Source: Spirochaetales bacterium (GTDB lineage Bacteria > Spirochaetota > Spirochaetia > JABMQR01). Taken from it: a stretch of DNA of 21,611 nucleotides. Below are positions 14,476-21,611 of the stretch, in pieces (within the stretch, counting starts at the first letter, position 1; each line of letters opens with the position of its first letter). Made by a program: the position numbers and the translations under genes. The stretch spans positions 1-21,611 of the forward strand of contig JAGLNY010000083.1 of NCBI GenBank assembly GCA_023139255.1, in the 5' to 3' direction. Under the pieces are notes generated by a model, which ran no database searches, was not told the DNA's origin, and saw nothing but the letters and a program-made list of their open reading frames with translations.

Positions 14476-15372
14476 ATGAATATGCAAAAACGGCCACATT
14501 TGCATAAGATGTTTCATCTCCAGAATCAATTTATCGGAAAAACGGTTATAGGTTCATGGAATGTCTGGATAAATCTCGGAAATTATATTGATTTTCAGGG
14601 GGGAAGGAATAATCTTCATAAACACTCCTATTTTGAGACATGCCTGGTTCTTGATGGGGAGGGGGATTTTTATCATGGTAATATGATTTATCCTCTGAAA
14701 AAAGGAGATCTGTTTGTTGCAGATCCGTTAATCATTCATGAGATTGTATCATCTAAAACAAATCATCTGAAAATCCAGTTTGTCACTTTTTCCTTTGAGA
14801 AAACCAGTGACAATAGAACCGATGAATCAAGCTCCCTCATACATCAATACATTTCAACTTTTCTCCATAATCATATAACTGTGATCAATGACAGTGAAAA
14901 CCTTGACTCACTTTTTCAACAGCTCAGCATCGTTTCCGAAACAAGAAATCGCGAAAAACGCTACCTGCAAAGTGAGAGTATTACCCGTAATCTTGTCCTG
15001 AATATTATCCTTGAAACTGTGCAGGAGGATGTGAAGGGGAACGGCTTTCCGGCTATTGACAACCGGCTGCAGACAGCACTGCACTTTATAGAGGACAATT
15101 CTTTTCGCAAATTGAGTGTTGATGAAATTGCCAGACAAGCCTGCACCAGTACAAGAACCCTCAGAAGGCTGATAAAACTTCATTACAATAAAACGATTAT
15201 GCAAAAGTGTCTCGAAATCCGTATAAAGGAGTCAGCCAGATATCTTATGGCTCATCCCGAACAAACCGTTGCCGAGGTCAGTTATCGTTACGGTTTTGAA
15301 AATCCATCAGACTTCGGAAGAGGATTCAGGCAGGTTTTAAAAGTTTCTCCAGGAAAATTCAGAGAGAACTAA
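14476..15372 (+). CDS. AraC-family transcriptional regulator
   Basis: A 298-residue regulator. The N-terminal part (about 40-115) looks like the cupin sensor domain: NNLHKHSYFETCLVLDGEGDFYHG then YPLKKGDLFVADPLIIHEI. The C-terminal part from about residue 195 carries both helix-turn-helix motifs: LSVDEIARQACTSTRTLRRL, and VAEVSYRYGFENPSDFGRGF ending in VSPGKFRE, the AraC signature. Cupin-type AraC proteins usually sense small carbohydrates. It is divergent from one UroD-family gene and converges on another, so these are the likely targets. GAGAGG lies 11 bases before the ATG. Confidence 0.9.
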   Translation: MNMQKRPHLHKMFHLQNQFIGKTVIGSWNVWINLGNYIDFQGGRNNLHKHSYFETCLVLDGEGDFYHGNMIYPLKKGDLFVADPLIIHEIVSSKTNHLKIQFVTFSFEKTSDNRTDESSSLIHQYISTFLHNHITVINDSENLDSLFQQLSIVSETRNREKRYLQSESITRNLVLNIILETVQEDVKGNGFPAIDNRLQTALHFIEDNSFRKLSVDEIARQACTSTRTLRRLIKLHYNKTIMQKCLEIRIKESARYLMAHPEQTVAEVSYRYGFENPSDFGRGFRQVLKVSPGKFREN

Positions 15373-15378
15373 TGAACA

Positions 15379-15579
15379 TTGGACGGAAGACTGCGGCATT
15401 ACACCACCGATTTGTCGGAAATTTCGGAAGACTACCGATTCCCGTCATGGTTGCCCGATAGCGCCAAACCTGCTGAATCATTTTTTCTCACACTAAAACT
15501 CGGGGAAGTGTATGGGAGAACATTTGAGACAAAACAAGAATTATCCAACCAATTCAGATCTTTTGAATCCAGTCTGTAA
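15379..15579 (+). pseudogene. Probable IS3-type transposase C-terminal remnant
   Basis: The open stretch after the araC-like gene encodes DSAKPAESFFLTLKLGEVYG followed by RTFETKQEL. This resembles the end of IS3/IS150-type DDE transposases, where the catalytic glutamate lies in a DNAxAESFFxxLKxExVY pattern followed by RRxFxTRxEA. The usual following YNxxRxHSxLGY motif and everything before are missing, and there is no convincing start codon or ribosome binding site. I read it as a decayed remnant of an insertion element rather than a gene. The rest of the 307-base gap (15373-15679) shows nothing else. Confidence 0.5.
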
Positions 15580-15679
15580 GTTTGATAATGTTTTTCCCAC
15601 CACTGCCAGATAAAGTAAATATTATTGTTTATTGTGTCGTTGCTTTTCATGAGAAAATTCCTTATTCAAATTCAGGTTC

Positions 15680-16738
15680 TTATCGTTTACTTAGTTCTTC
15701 GTAAACCTCGTTATAGTACAGAGCGTTCTCAACCGGCGTGTTGGCCGGGATATGATTCCCGACTGCCATAAAAAACCCCGGGCAATCCTTGCCAATAGCC
15801 ATACATCTTTCAACCTCGGTACGAATCTCAGCCTTTGTGCCGGATAACAGGATACGCGTGTCGGCATTACCTATCAAGACATGGGTCTTCCCGTATTTTT
15901 CAGCGATATAGGCCATGTCTGTGGTCGGCTCCATTACAAAACCGTGGACACCTGTCGCAGCGATATCATCCACAAACATCGTGTACGTACCGTCGGAAGT
16001 GTAGATGATCTTTTTCCCTGCATCGAGCAGCGGCGCAAAATACTTTTTATAGTGTGGGAAAACATACCGGCGGTACCAATCCGGATTGGCAAAAGGCCCG
16101 GAAGTCCAGACTATATCATCGTGAATATTGACAACCGCCGCATCTGTTTCGGCCAGTGCATCGAAGTACTGCTGAATCCACTGGGCATATCTATTGGTTA
16201 CCTGCCCGAATTTTTCCGGGTCGAGTCCCATTGCCGTCAACATCATATCCCAGCCGAACATCTCGATCAGACCGGAGATGCAGGTGATATAGATACCGGT
16301 CACATTGACGGCATCGGGTGTGAACTCACAGGCTTTTCGGTAGTTTGCCTCAAACCGCCGGACAAGCTCACTGCGATCCTTCTTCCCATATGCTTCCAAT
16401 GGGTCAAAGTTGAGGACATCTTCGGGTGTCTTAAAAGGACAGCTGATATCGTTGTTGTAATCCAAACCCTCAGCTGCGTATTCGGCATGGCCCATCTTTG
16501 TTCGCGTTTCACCCAGTTCCGAACCGTCGATCAAAATATTCCAGAAGTAGTCATAGTTCCATGCCTTGCAGAACTCCTTCCCGGTGGTTCGCTGATCTTT
16601 CTCACTACTGAACTGGTTGACTTCTTTGCCGGTAACTGCCTTGATAAGACCCCAATGTTCATGCGCTGAATATTCGGTACGTGGAACTCTTTTGGGCATC
16701 TCCAGATTTATCGCCGCCCAGCCGTCTTTATATGACAT
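15680..16738 (-). CDS. Uroporphyrinogen decarboxylase family protein without HxC zinc motif
   Basis: A 352-residue TIM-barrel protein of the UroD superfamily. Recognisable parts are VVNIHDDIVWTSGPFANPDWYRRYVFPHYKKYF (about 202-234), VHGFVMEPTTDMAYIAEKYG and the C-terminal FFMAVGNHIPANTPVENALYY. Where MtaA-like methyltransferases have HxC this protein has YTSDGTYT (Ser248-Asp-Gly), so it cannot bind zinc in the known way; Asp249 may take a different role. Function is unknown. AGGAGG lies nine bases before the ATG. Immediately upstream on the same strand is the truncated thiolase, so it may be cotranscribed with the CoA-transferase genes or be newly joined to them. Confidence 0.78.
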   Translation of the reverse strand: MSYKDGWAAINLEMPKRVPRTEYSAHEHWGLIKAVTGKEVNQFSSEKDQRTTGKEFCKAWNYDYFWNILIDGSELGETRTKMGHAEYAAEGLDYNNDISCPFKTPEDVLNFDPLEAYGKKDRSELVRRFEANYRKACEFTPDAVNVTGIYITCISGLIEMFGWDMMLTAMGLDPEKFGQVTNRYAQWIQQYFDALAETDAAVVNIHDDIVWTSGPFANPDWYRRYVFPHYKKYFAPLLDAGKKIIYTSDGTYTMFVDDIAATGVHGFVMEPTTDMAYIAEKYGKTHVLIGNADTRILLSGTKAEIRTEVERCMAIGKDCPGFFMAVGNHIPANTPVENALYYNEVYEELSKR

Positions 16739-16849
16739 AATACTTTTCCTCCTGTTTAATTAAAATTCTGATATACAAGCAGTTTAATGTGAACTCCTTT
16801 CAACAATGATGGACATTCACAATACTGATATTCAGATCTAGTTCCCTTA

Positions 16850-17119
16850 TTACCCACAGACTTTATTAACTGTAAATGCAGGAACATTTATGGGAATACC
16901 CGCTTTAAGCAGTATCTGCCGGGCAACATTTATTCCGGTTCCCACCTGTAACACCTGACCCATGATGAGTTCGTCAATTTTTTGGGAATCAACTCCGGCG
17001 CGTTTTATTGCTTCCCTGACGACAAGCATACCAATCTCTGTAACGAGAACCCGCGTCAGCGCACCGCCAAATTTACCTATAGCTGTTCTTACAGCTCCTG
17101 CAATTACAACTTTACGCAT
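16850..17119 (-). pseudogene. Truncated acetyl-CoA acetyltransferase (thiolase), N-terminal fragment
   Basis: An 89-residue open frame that begins as a textbook thiolase (VVIAGAVRTAIGKFGGAL, then VLQVGTGINVARQILLKAGI and PAFTVNKVCG) and stops at TAA directly after the Cys-Gly of the active site (family: NKVCGSGLKAV). Full thiolases have about 390 residues. None of the three frames in the following 110 bases resembles the missing part, so this is loss or replacement of the 3' end and not a simple frameshift. The ribosome binding site overlaps the stop of the preceding CoA-transferase gene (GGAAGGTGAG), showing it was the next gene of that operon. It would have cleaved a 3-oxoacyl-CoA. The fragment cannot be catalytically active. 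Confidence 0.85.
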
Positions 17120-17125
17120 TAAATC

Positions 17126-17899
17126 TCACCTTCCTATAACAAATCCATGAGGGTCAACTTCATCCCTTAATATCTCCAACTCTTTTTTTTGCGGCGGTTC
17201 AGTCTGCTCAATTACGGGAATCTTCAGAAGCTTAAATTCCGTGTTCTCCTGAACTTGATCAAAACTTACGCCGGGGTGGAGTTTTTCTACCTGCATACGC
17301 TTTGTCCCTTCATCAAAACCCAACACCGCAAGATCCGTAATTACTTTGTATGGACCAGTATCTTCAGGAAGACCGGCTGCCTCACGGGAACCCGGTCCGG
17401 TCAAATATCCAGGCGTGGTAAGAAAATCAACCTTCTTAACAAAACGCTTTCTGGTATGAGGGGTCATGGTAATGGTATGCCAGCAAAAACCAGCGAAATC
17501 ATTTGCGCCGCCGCTGCCGGGAAAACGTATTTTGGGGTTATCGTAATTGCCGATTATTGTCGAATTTAGGTTTCCGTAGGTATCAATCTGTGCGCCGCCG
17601 AGAAATGAGTAATCCACCATACCGCGCTGGCAGGTATTAAAAACATCCATCATGCTTGCAGCCATAAGTGCTTTATGAAAAGTACGTGAATCACCTACTG
17701 AAATAGGCATTGATGGTAACTGTGGGGCAAATCCGCCTGCTTCAAAGATAATAAGCAGATTAGGCGCATGCGTTTTTTGGGCTAACATAGCCGCCGCACA
17801 TGGTGCTCCTGTGCCGACACCTACAGTCGATCCATCCTTGAGAAACTGTGCAGCCACGCAAATCATTAGCTCAATCGTGCAATACTCACACATATTCAT
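17126..17899 (-). CDS. CoA-transferase family subunit B (GctB/IpdB-like)
   Basis: A 257-residue beta subunit of the family I CoA-transferase superfamily. It shows GSTVGVGTGAPCAAAMLA near the start, IIFEAGG with Glu53 in the place of the catalytic glutamate of the family, and the characteristic YSFLGGAQIDTYGNLNSTIIG and RFPGSGGANDFA segments. GctAB transfer CoA to glutaconate; the related IpdAB act as ring-opening hydrolases in steroid breakdown. Which reaction applies here cannot be told by eye. It overlaps the A subunit by four bases (ATGA); its third residue is also an ATG, better spaced from AAAGGA. Confidence 0.85.
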   Translation of the reverse strand: MNMCEYCTIELMICVAAQFLKDGSTVGVGTGAPCAAAMLAQKTHAPNLLIIFEAGGFAPQLPSMPISVGDSRTFHKALMAASMMDVFNTCQRGMVDYSFLGGAQIDTYGNLNSTIIGNYDNPKIRFPGSGGANDFAGFCWHTITMTPHTRKRFVKKVDFLTTPGYLTGPGSREAAGLPEDTGPYKVITDLAVLGFDEGTKRMQVEKLHPGVSFDQVQENTEFKLLKIPVIEQTEPPQKKELEILRDEVDPHGFVIGR

Positions 17900-18900
17900 A
17901 ATTCCTTTGGCACCAAAAATTCCTGGGTACGAAGTTCTTTTATCCTCTCAACCCCGCCGGAGAGAGCCAAATAACTCTCGAAATCCGGTACGTTATATAC
18001 ATATGTATGAAGAAACCGGTCAAATTCTACCTCATCCTTTTCTACTTCCAACCATTGCCGGAGATGTTCCTCATCGGAAAAATATTCTCCCGGCATGTTT
18101 CCCGGATATGAACCATAAGGAACCTCACACACAGCATCGACACAAAAGGATGGAATCACAGTACTATGTGGAGAATTACGGATCTCATCATTATCAATGA
18201 TGCGTTCTGCTGTAATGATGACTTTCTTTGATGCCCGGGCCAAATCAGTATCTGCTACTGTGATACCCCTGATACGACAGTTTCCATAGCAGTCGCTCTC
18301 ATGTACATGTATTAGGGCTATGTCCGGATATAGAGCGGGCAATGCTACCAATTTTCGTCCGGTAAAGGGGCATGTAATTTCCTTCGCTGCACTGCGATGA
18401 AAGGTATCCGTGCCCATCATAGTACGCACCGGCAGGAATGGTATTCCCATGGCAGCCGCCTGCAGCCGGCACGCCAGTGCATAATTTGTCCATTCGCATA
18501 CCTCGACCTGACCGCTTTCCATCACCCGTCTGGCATGCGGTGAAAGCCCGCGGGCTTCCAGCCCGACTATATAAGCAATGTCCACTCTCGCCAGTAATTT
18601 TTCACCGTGCATATTGCCTGCTGCCAGTATCTGAAAATCATGCGTTGTTGTATGTCCGGCCAATCCAAGGTTGCTTTTCTTCTGCCGGACTATCTCATGC
18701 AGGGCTGCCGTGGAGATTCGGTTTGTCCCAAACCCGCCGGAGGCCAGATAGTCGCCGTCTGCTACAAATCGAGACACAGCTTCCTTCACTGAAAGGACTT
18801 TGTTTATTAATTTTTTCTCTTTCTTACGAAAAAAGGCACGTGCAGGTTTCGGATCAGGGTCCATAAACAGTGGTCCTGTGCCGCAAGATAGATTAGTCAT
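17896..18900 (-). CDS. CoA-transferase family subunit A (GctA/IpdA-like)
   Basis: A 334-residue alpha subunit. After a 32-residue extension it reads KVLSVKEAVSRFVADGDYLASGGFGTNR, the standard start of GctA/IpdA proteins, followed by SNLGLAGHTTTHDF, VEVCEWTNYALACRLQAAAMGIPFLPVR and ALIHVHESDCYGNCRIRG. The extended N-terminus is supported by an AGGAGG five bases before the first ATG, though internal initiation is possible. It pairs with the B subunit that overlaps its stop codon. It lies 17 bases after the ThDP enzyme gene, consistent with one operon that makes and then processes a CoA ester. Confidence 0.85.
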   Translation of the reverse strand: MTNLSCGTGPLFMDPDPKPARAFFRKKEKKLINKVLSVKEAVSRFVADGDYLASGGFGTNRISTAALHEIVRQKKSNLGLAGHTTTHDFQILAAGNMHGEKLLARVDIAYIVGLEARGLSPHARRVMESGQVEVCEWTNYALACRLQAAAMGIPFLPVRTMMGTDTFHRSAAKEITCPFTGRKLVALPALYPDIALIHVHESDCYGNCRIRGITVADTDLARASKKVIITAERIIDNDEIRNSPHSTVIPSFCVDAVCEVPYGSYPGNMPGEYFSDEEHLRQWLEVEKDEVEFDRFLHTYVYNVPDFESYLALSGGVERIKELRTQEFLVPKEL

Positions 18901-18917
18901 TCATCCTCCTGAATCTA

Positions 18918-20702
18918 TTAGGTCGTAATGAAATTATTAAGCAATTCCCGCTGTACTCCCCGCGGTTTGGGAATGATAGGGTGTCTTCCGGGTGTATAAA
19001 AGTCTCCCGCAAACGGTAATGTAATTGGATCTGTTTCAACCACAAGATCAAGCACACATGGCTTACCGCACTTCAGGGCAAAATCCAATGCACCGGCAAC
19101 CTGACTTGCCTTTTCAACCCGAATTCCTTCAGCGTTCAGAGATTTTGCCAATGCCGCAAAATTGGCCCGCGTCTTAAACTCAGTCCCGATTATGTGTCCA
19201 TCATAATCAGCCTTTTGACCTAGACGAATAGCGTTAAGTGTCTGGTTGTTGAAAACTATCCACACGACCGGGACATTCCATTCGACTGCAGTAATGACTT
19301 CCTGACACATCATGAAGAAACCGCCATCGCCGGTAACACATACGCACGGTGTTTCCAGTTCGGCCAGTTTGGCACCGATGATCGCCGCAGGGGACCATCC
19401 CATAGGTGTCCATGAGCCAGGGCATAAATAACGGCGATGCCCATATACCGGATAAAAGGCGGTGAAGTAGTGGGCGTGTTGCCCGGTGTCAATCGCCAAT
19501 ATGGAATTGTCCGGAAGTACACGCCTGATTTCCCCGGCTGCCTTAACAGGTTCCATAGGAGTCAGATCTTCATTCGGCATATCAAGTTTGACATTCGAAA
19601 ACATCTCAACCAGGCGTTTTTCAACGGTTTTCCGACGCGCCGTAAAGCTATTTGATTTGGGTATGACATTGATAAGGTCAGTCAGCACGGCTTTGGCATC
19701 CCCAAGCAAGCCGACCTCGACGGGATAATAGCGTCCTATTTCCTGGGGAATAATATCTATCTGAATGAACTTATTCTCCTTAACAAAAGGATAACCTTCG
19801 CTCCAGAAGCTTGTTCCCTGATCACCAAAGCGAAATCCGACAGCAAGCACCAGGTCAGCGTATTCCCGAATATATTCATGCGCGACAGGATGTCCCAGCC
19901 ATCCGATCGTCCTTACCGAGAGAGGATGATTTTCGGGGACACTACCCTTTGCCATTAGCGAAGAGGCGATCGGGGCGCCCAGCAACTCGGCAAGCTGACG
20001 AACTTCATCGCCCGCATCCGATATCTCGACACCGTTACCGCAGACAATTACAGGACACTTGGCTTTGAGCAACAGTTCAACAGCTTTTTTTGTTGATTCA
20101 AAATCCGCCCGGATCCGTTTGCCAAATGAATGTTTTTCCGGTGTAAAAAATTCCATTGAGTCCTCTTGTGCCTGAACGTCCCAGGGGATTTCAATAGAGA
20201 CCGGACCGGGACGGCCTGACGTTGCAATTGTACAAGCACGGTGAACGACTTCGGGGATTTGACAGCAGTTTTCAACAGTCCATGCCTTTTTTACCAGGGG
20301 TTGGACTACCTGGCTGTAGCACTGGTCTGTTTTATTTTCCGGACGTTCAGTTGACTGGAGCTGTCCACGTCCGTACCACTTCGAAATTATTCCGCCATTA
20401 ATCGCCATCACAGGGCTTGAACCACCTGCTGCGGTACCAAGTCCCATGACCAGATTTGCCGCACCGGCTCCCACTGATGTGCAGCATACCCCGATCTTGT
20501 TTTTCACTCTGGCATACCCATCTGCAATATGCACTGCCCCCTGTTCATGCCGTGTCAGCATAAACTTGATGTCTGATCCTTTATCAAGGACATCCAGTAT
20601 GTGCATATTGCCATGTCCCGAGATGCCGAACATATATTCAACTTTTTCCATTTCTAGAGCTCGTATCAATGCCTCTGATCCCAACATCTTATCATTCTGC
20701 AT
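18918..20702 (-). CDS. ThDP-dependent acetolactate-synthase-like enzyme
   Basis: About 594 residues with the three domains of the acetohydroxyacid synthase/pyruvate oxidase family: an N-terminal pyrimidine domain with the activating glutamate in LTRHEQGAVHIADGYAR (Glu53), a central domain with KCPVIVCGNGVEIS, and a C-terminal pyrophosphate domain with the GDGGFFMMCQEVITAVEWNV...NN motif. The reaction (carboligation, decarboxylation or C-C hydrolysis of a cyclic diketone as in IolD) cannot be assigned; no regulatory small subunit follows, which argues against ordinary branched-chain synthesis. The start chosen is ATG at 20702, eight bases after GAGG; a TTG at 20744 would add 14 residues overlapping the transketolase gene and has no such site. 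Confidence 0.8.
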   Translation of the reverse strand: MQNDKMLGSEALIRALEMEKVEYMFGISGHGNMHILDVLDKGSDIKFMLTRHEQGAVHIADGYARVKNKIGVCCTSVGAGAANLVMGLGTAAGGSSPVMAINGGIISKWYGRGQLQSTERPENKTDQCYSQVVQPLVKKAWTVENCCQIPEVVHRACTIATSGRPGPVSIEIPWDVQAQEDSMEFFTPEKHSFGKRIRADFESTKKAVELLLKAKCPVIVCGNGVEISDAGDEVRQLAELLGAPIASSLMAKGSVPENHPLSVRTIGWLGHPVAHEYIREYADLVLAVGFRFGDQGTSFWSEGYPFVKENKFIQIDIIPQEIGRYYPVEVGLLGDAKAVLTDLINVIPKSNSFTARRKTVEKRLVEMFSNVKLDMPNEDLTPMEPVKAAGEIRRVLPDNSILAIDTGQHAHYFTAFYPVYGHRRYLCPGSWTPMGWSPAAIIGAKLAELETPCVCVTGDGGFFMMCQEVITAVEWNVPVVWIVFNNQTLNAIRLGQKADYDGHIIGTEFKTRANFAALAKSLNAEGIRVEKASQVAGALDFALKCGKPCVLDLVVETDPITLPFAGDFYTPGRHPIIPKPRGVQRELLNNFITT

Positions 20703-20733
20703 TATATCTACCTCAATTTTTTCAATTTCTACT

Positions 20734-21611
20734 TCAATATTCAATTAGTGATTTGGCAGCATTAACAATATCCGCCTTGCCCAATCCATATTCATCCAGC
20801 AATTCTTCATAGGGTGCTGATTCGGTAAAAATGTCGTCTACTCCCAAAATCTTCATTGGGACAGGATGGTTTTGAATCAATAATTCCGCGACAGCTCCGC
20901 CAAACCCGCCAATCGTGCTGTGCTCTTCCATGGTTACGATCCGGCCTGTCTCTTTTGCGGCGGTAAGTATGGCAGTTTCATCCAGTGGTTTGATCGTAGG
21001 GCAATCAATAACCCGGACAGATACCCCATCCTGCTCAAGCTGCTCTGCTGCCTCAAGAACCCTGTGAAGAATCACGCCTGTGGAAAGGATTGTCAGGTCA
21101 CTTCCATCTTTGATTGTATAACTCTTCCCAATAGAGAAGGCCATGCCTTCAGGATGGATATTGCCTTTTTTTGTGTACCCAAGGCGTACGTAACAGGGAC
21201 CGTCCGTGGACACCATTGCCTCTGCACACTTGCCGGCTTGAACCCAGTCACTGGGAGACAGCACAGTCAGGTTAGGAAGAACCCGCATAGTCGCTATATC
21301 CCTCAAACAATGGTGGGTTGGACCGTGTTGATGCGCGGTCAAGCCGGAGTAGCCCCCGAGCATCTTAACATTGAGCTTGGGGTAGGATATCATTGATCGT
21401 ATTGGCTCCAAGGCACGCAATGCCATAAAAGTCGCAAATGTTGATATGACAGGGGTCTTCCCGGAAGCAGCCAAGCCGGCTGCAATCCCGGCCATGTTCA
21501 TCTCTGCAACACCGACATTAAAAAAGCGGTCAGGAAAAACTTCCCCGAACTTTCTCGTACAGGTGCTTTTTGAGACATCCGCGTCCAGTACCAGGATATC
21601 ACTCCGTTTTT
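20734..21611 (-). CDS. Transketolase C-terminal subunit (partial, N-terminus beyond window)
   Basis: At least 291 residues of a split transketolase or DXS-like B subunit. Reading through the window edge, the frame gives SDILVLDADVSKSTCTRKFG, then FPDRFFNVGVAEMNMAGIAAGLAASGK, which holds the glutamate contacting thiamine diphosphate, HQHGPTHHCLRDIATMRVLPNL, and a C-terminal domain with TIGGFGGAVAELLI. An ATG at 21501 is internal, not the start, because the conserved sequence continues upstream. The partner carrying the pyrophosphate-binding half should lie just beyond 21611. Its neighbours make a role in a dedicated catabolic route more likely than the pentose phosphate cycle. Confidence 0.85.
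   Translation of the reverse strand, partial: KRSDILVLDADVSKSTCTRKFGEVFPDRFFNVGVAEMNMAGIAAGLAASGKTPVISTFATFMALRALEPIRSMISYPKLNVKMLGGYSGLTAHQHGPTHHCLRDIATMRVLPNLTVLSPSDWVQAGKCAEAMVSTDGPCYVRLGYTKKGNIHPEGMAFSIGKSYTIKDGSDLTILSTGVILHRVLEAAEQLEQDGVSVRVIDCPTIKPLDETAILTAAKETGRIVTMEEHSTIGGFGGAVAELLIQNHPVPMKILGVDDIFTESAPYEELLDEYGLGKADIVNAAKSLIEY

Noticed and set aside
16788..16821. TGTGAA...TTCACA as a CRP-like site upstream of the second uroD-like gene.
   Set aside because: The half-sites are 22 bases apart instead of the expected 6, and no promoter is evident nearby.

Overview
The window comes from a Gram-negative-type bacterium of moderate GC content. It encodes a sodium-pumping-type NADH oxidoreductase (Nqr), a System II cytochrome c maturation pair (ResB/CcsA), and several anaerobe-flavoured carbon pathways. 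No rRNA, tRNA or clade-specific marker is present. A spirochaete-like or related anaerobic lineage is my best guess, held weakly, from the mixture of Nqr, UroD-family methyltransferases and acetoin/pyruvate dehydrogenase E1 genes.

Left part (1-4350): a small SAM-dependent methyltransferase (-) diverges from a nitronate monooxygenase-type flavoenzyme (+). The latter converges on acoA/acoB-like E1 alpha and beta subunits (-), which have no E2 or E3 gene beside them.

Centre (4450-12600, all on -): one long gene train starting from a good promoter at 12552-12580. It encodes an NqrA/RnfC-like iron-sulfur subunit, NqrB, NqrC, NqrD, NqrE and NqrF, then an exported ethylbenzene-dehydrogenase-gamma-like haem protein, ResB and CcsA. 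I read this as an electron-export module: NADH feeds NqrF, electrons pass through the membrane flavins and iron centres, and they may leave to a periplasmic haem protein whose maturation genes are next door. The subunit in the NqrA position is the most unusual protein in the window. It lacks the N-terminal NqrA/RnfC lobe, keeps an NqrA-like segment, and ends in an RnfC-like pair of 4Fe-4S clusters. NqrB also has a degraded flavinylation motif, and the haem protein has only one cysteine in its CH motif.

A 462-base AT-rich intergenic region (12449-12910) separates this train from ywbE (+). A short palindromic repeat family (GGTGTCTGACACC core) occurs twice, once just upstream of resB and once after ywbE.

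Right part (13170-21611): a metabolic region with signs of rearrangement. A UroD-family protein (-) diverges from an AraC-type regulator (+), followed by a decayed IS3-type transposase remnant and a second UroD-family protein (-) without the usual zinc-binding HxC. Upstream of that one on the - strand is a train of a transketolase C-terminal half (cut by the window edge), a ThDP-dependent acetolactate-synthase-like enzyme, the two subunits of a CoA-transferase-family enzyme, and a thiolase gene that stops at its active-site cysteine. The last five suggest a carbon-skeleton cleavage pathway ending in CoA esters, with its thiolase now broken.
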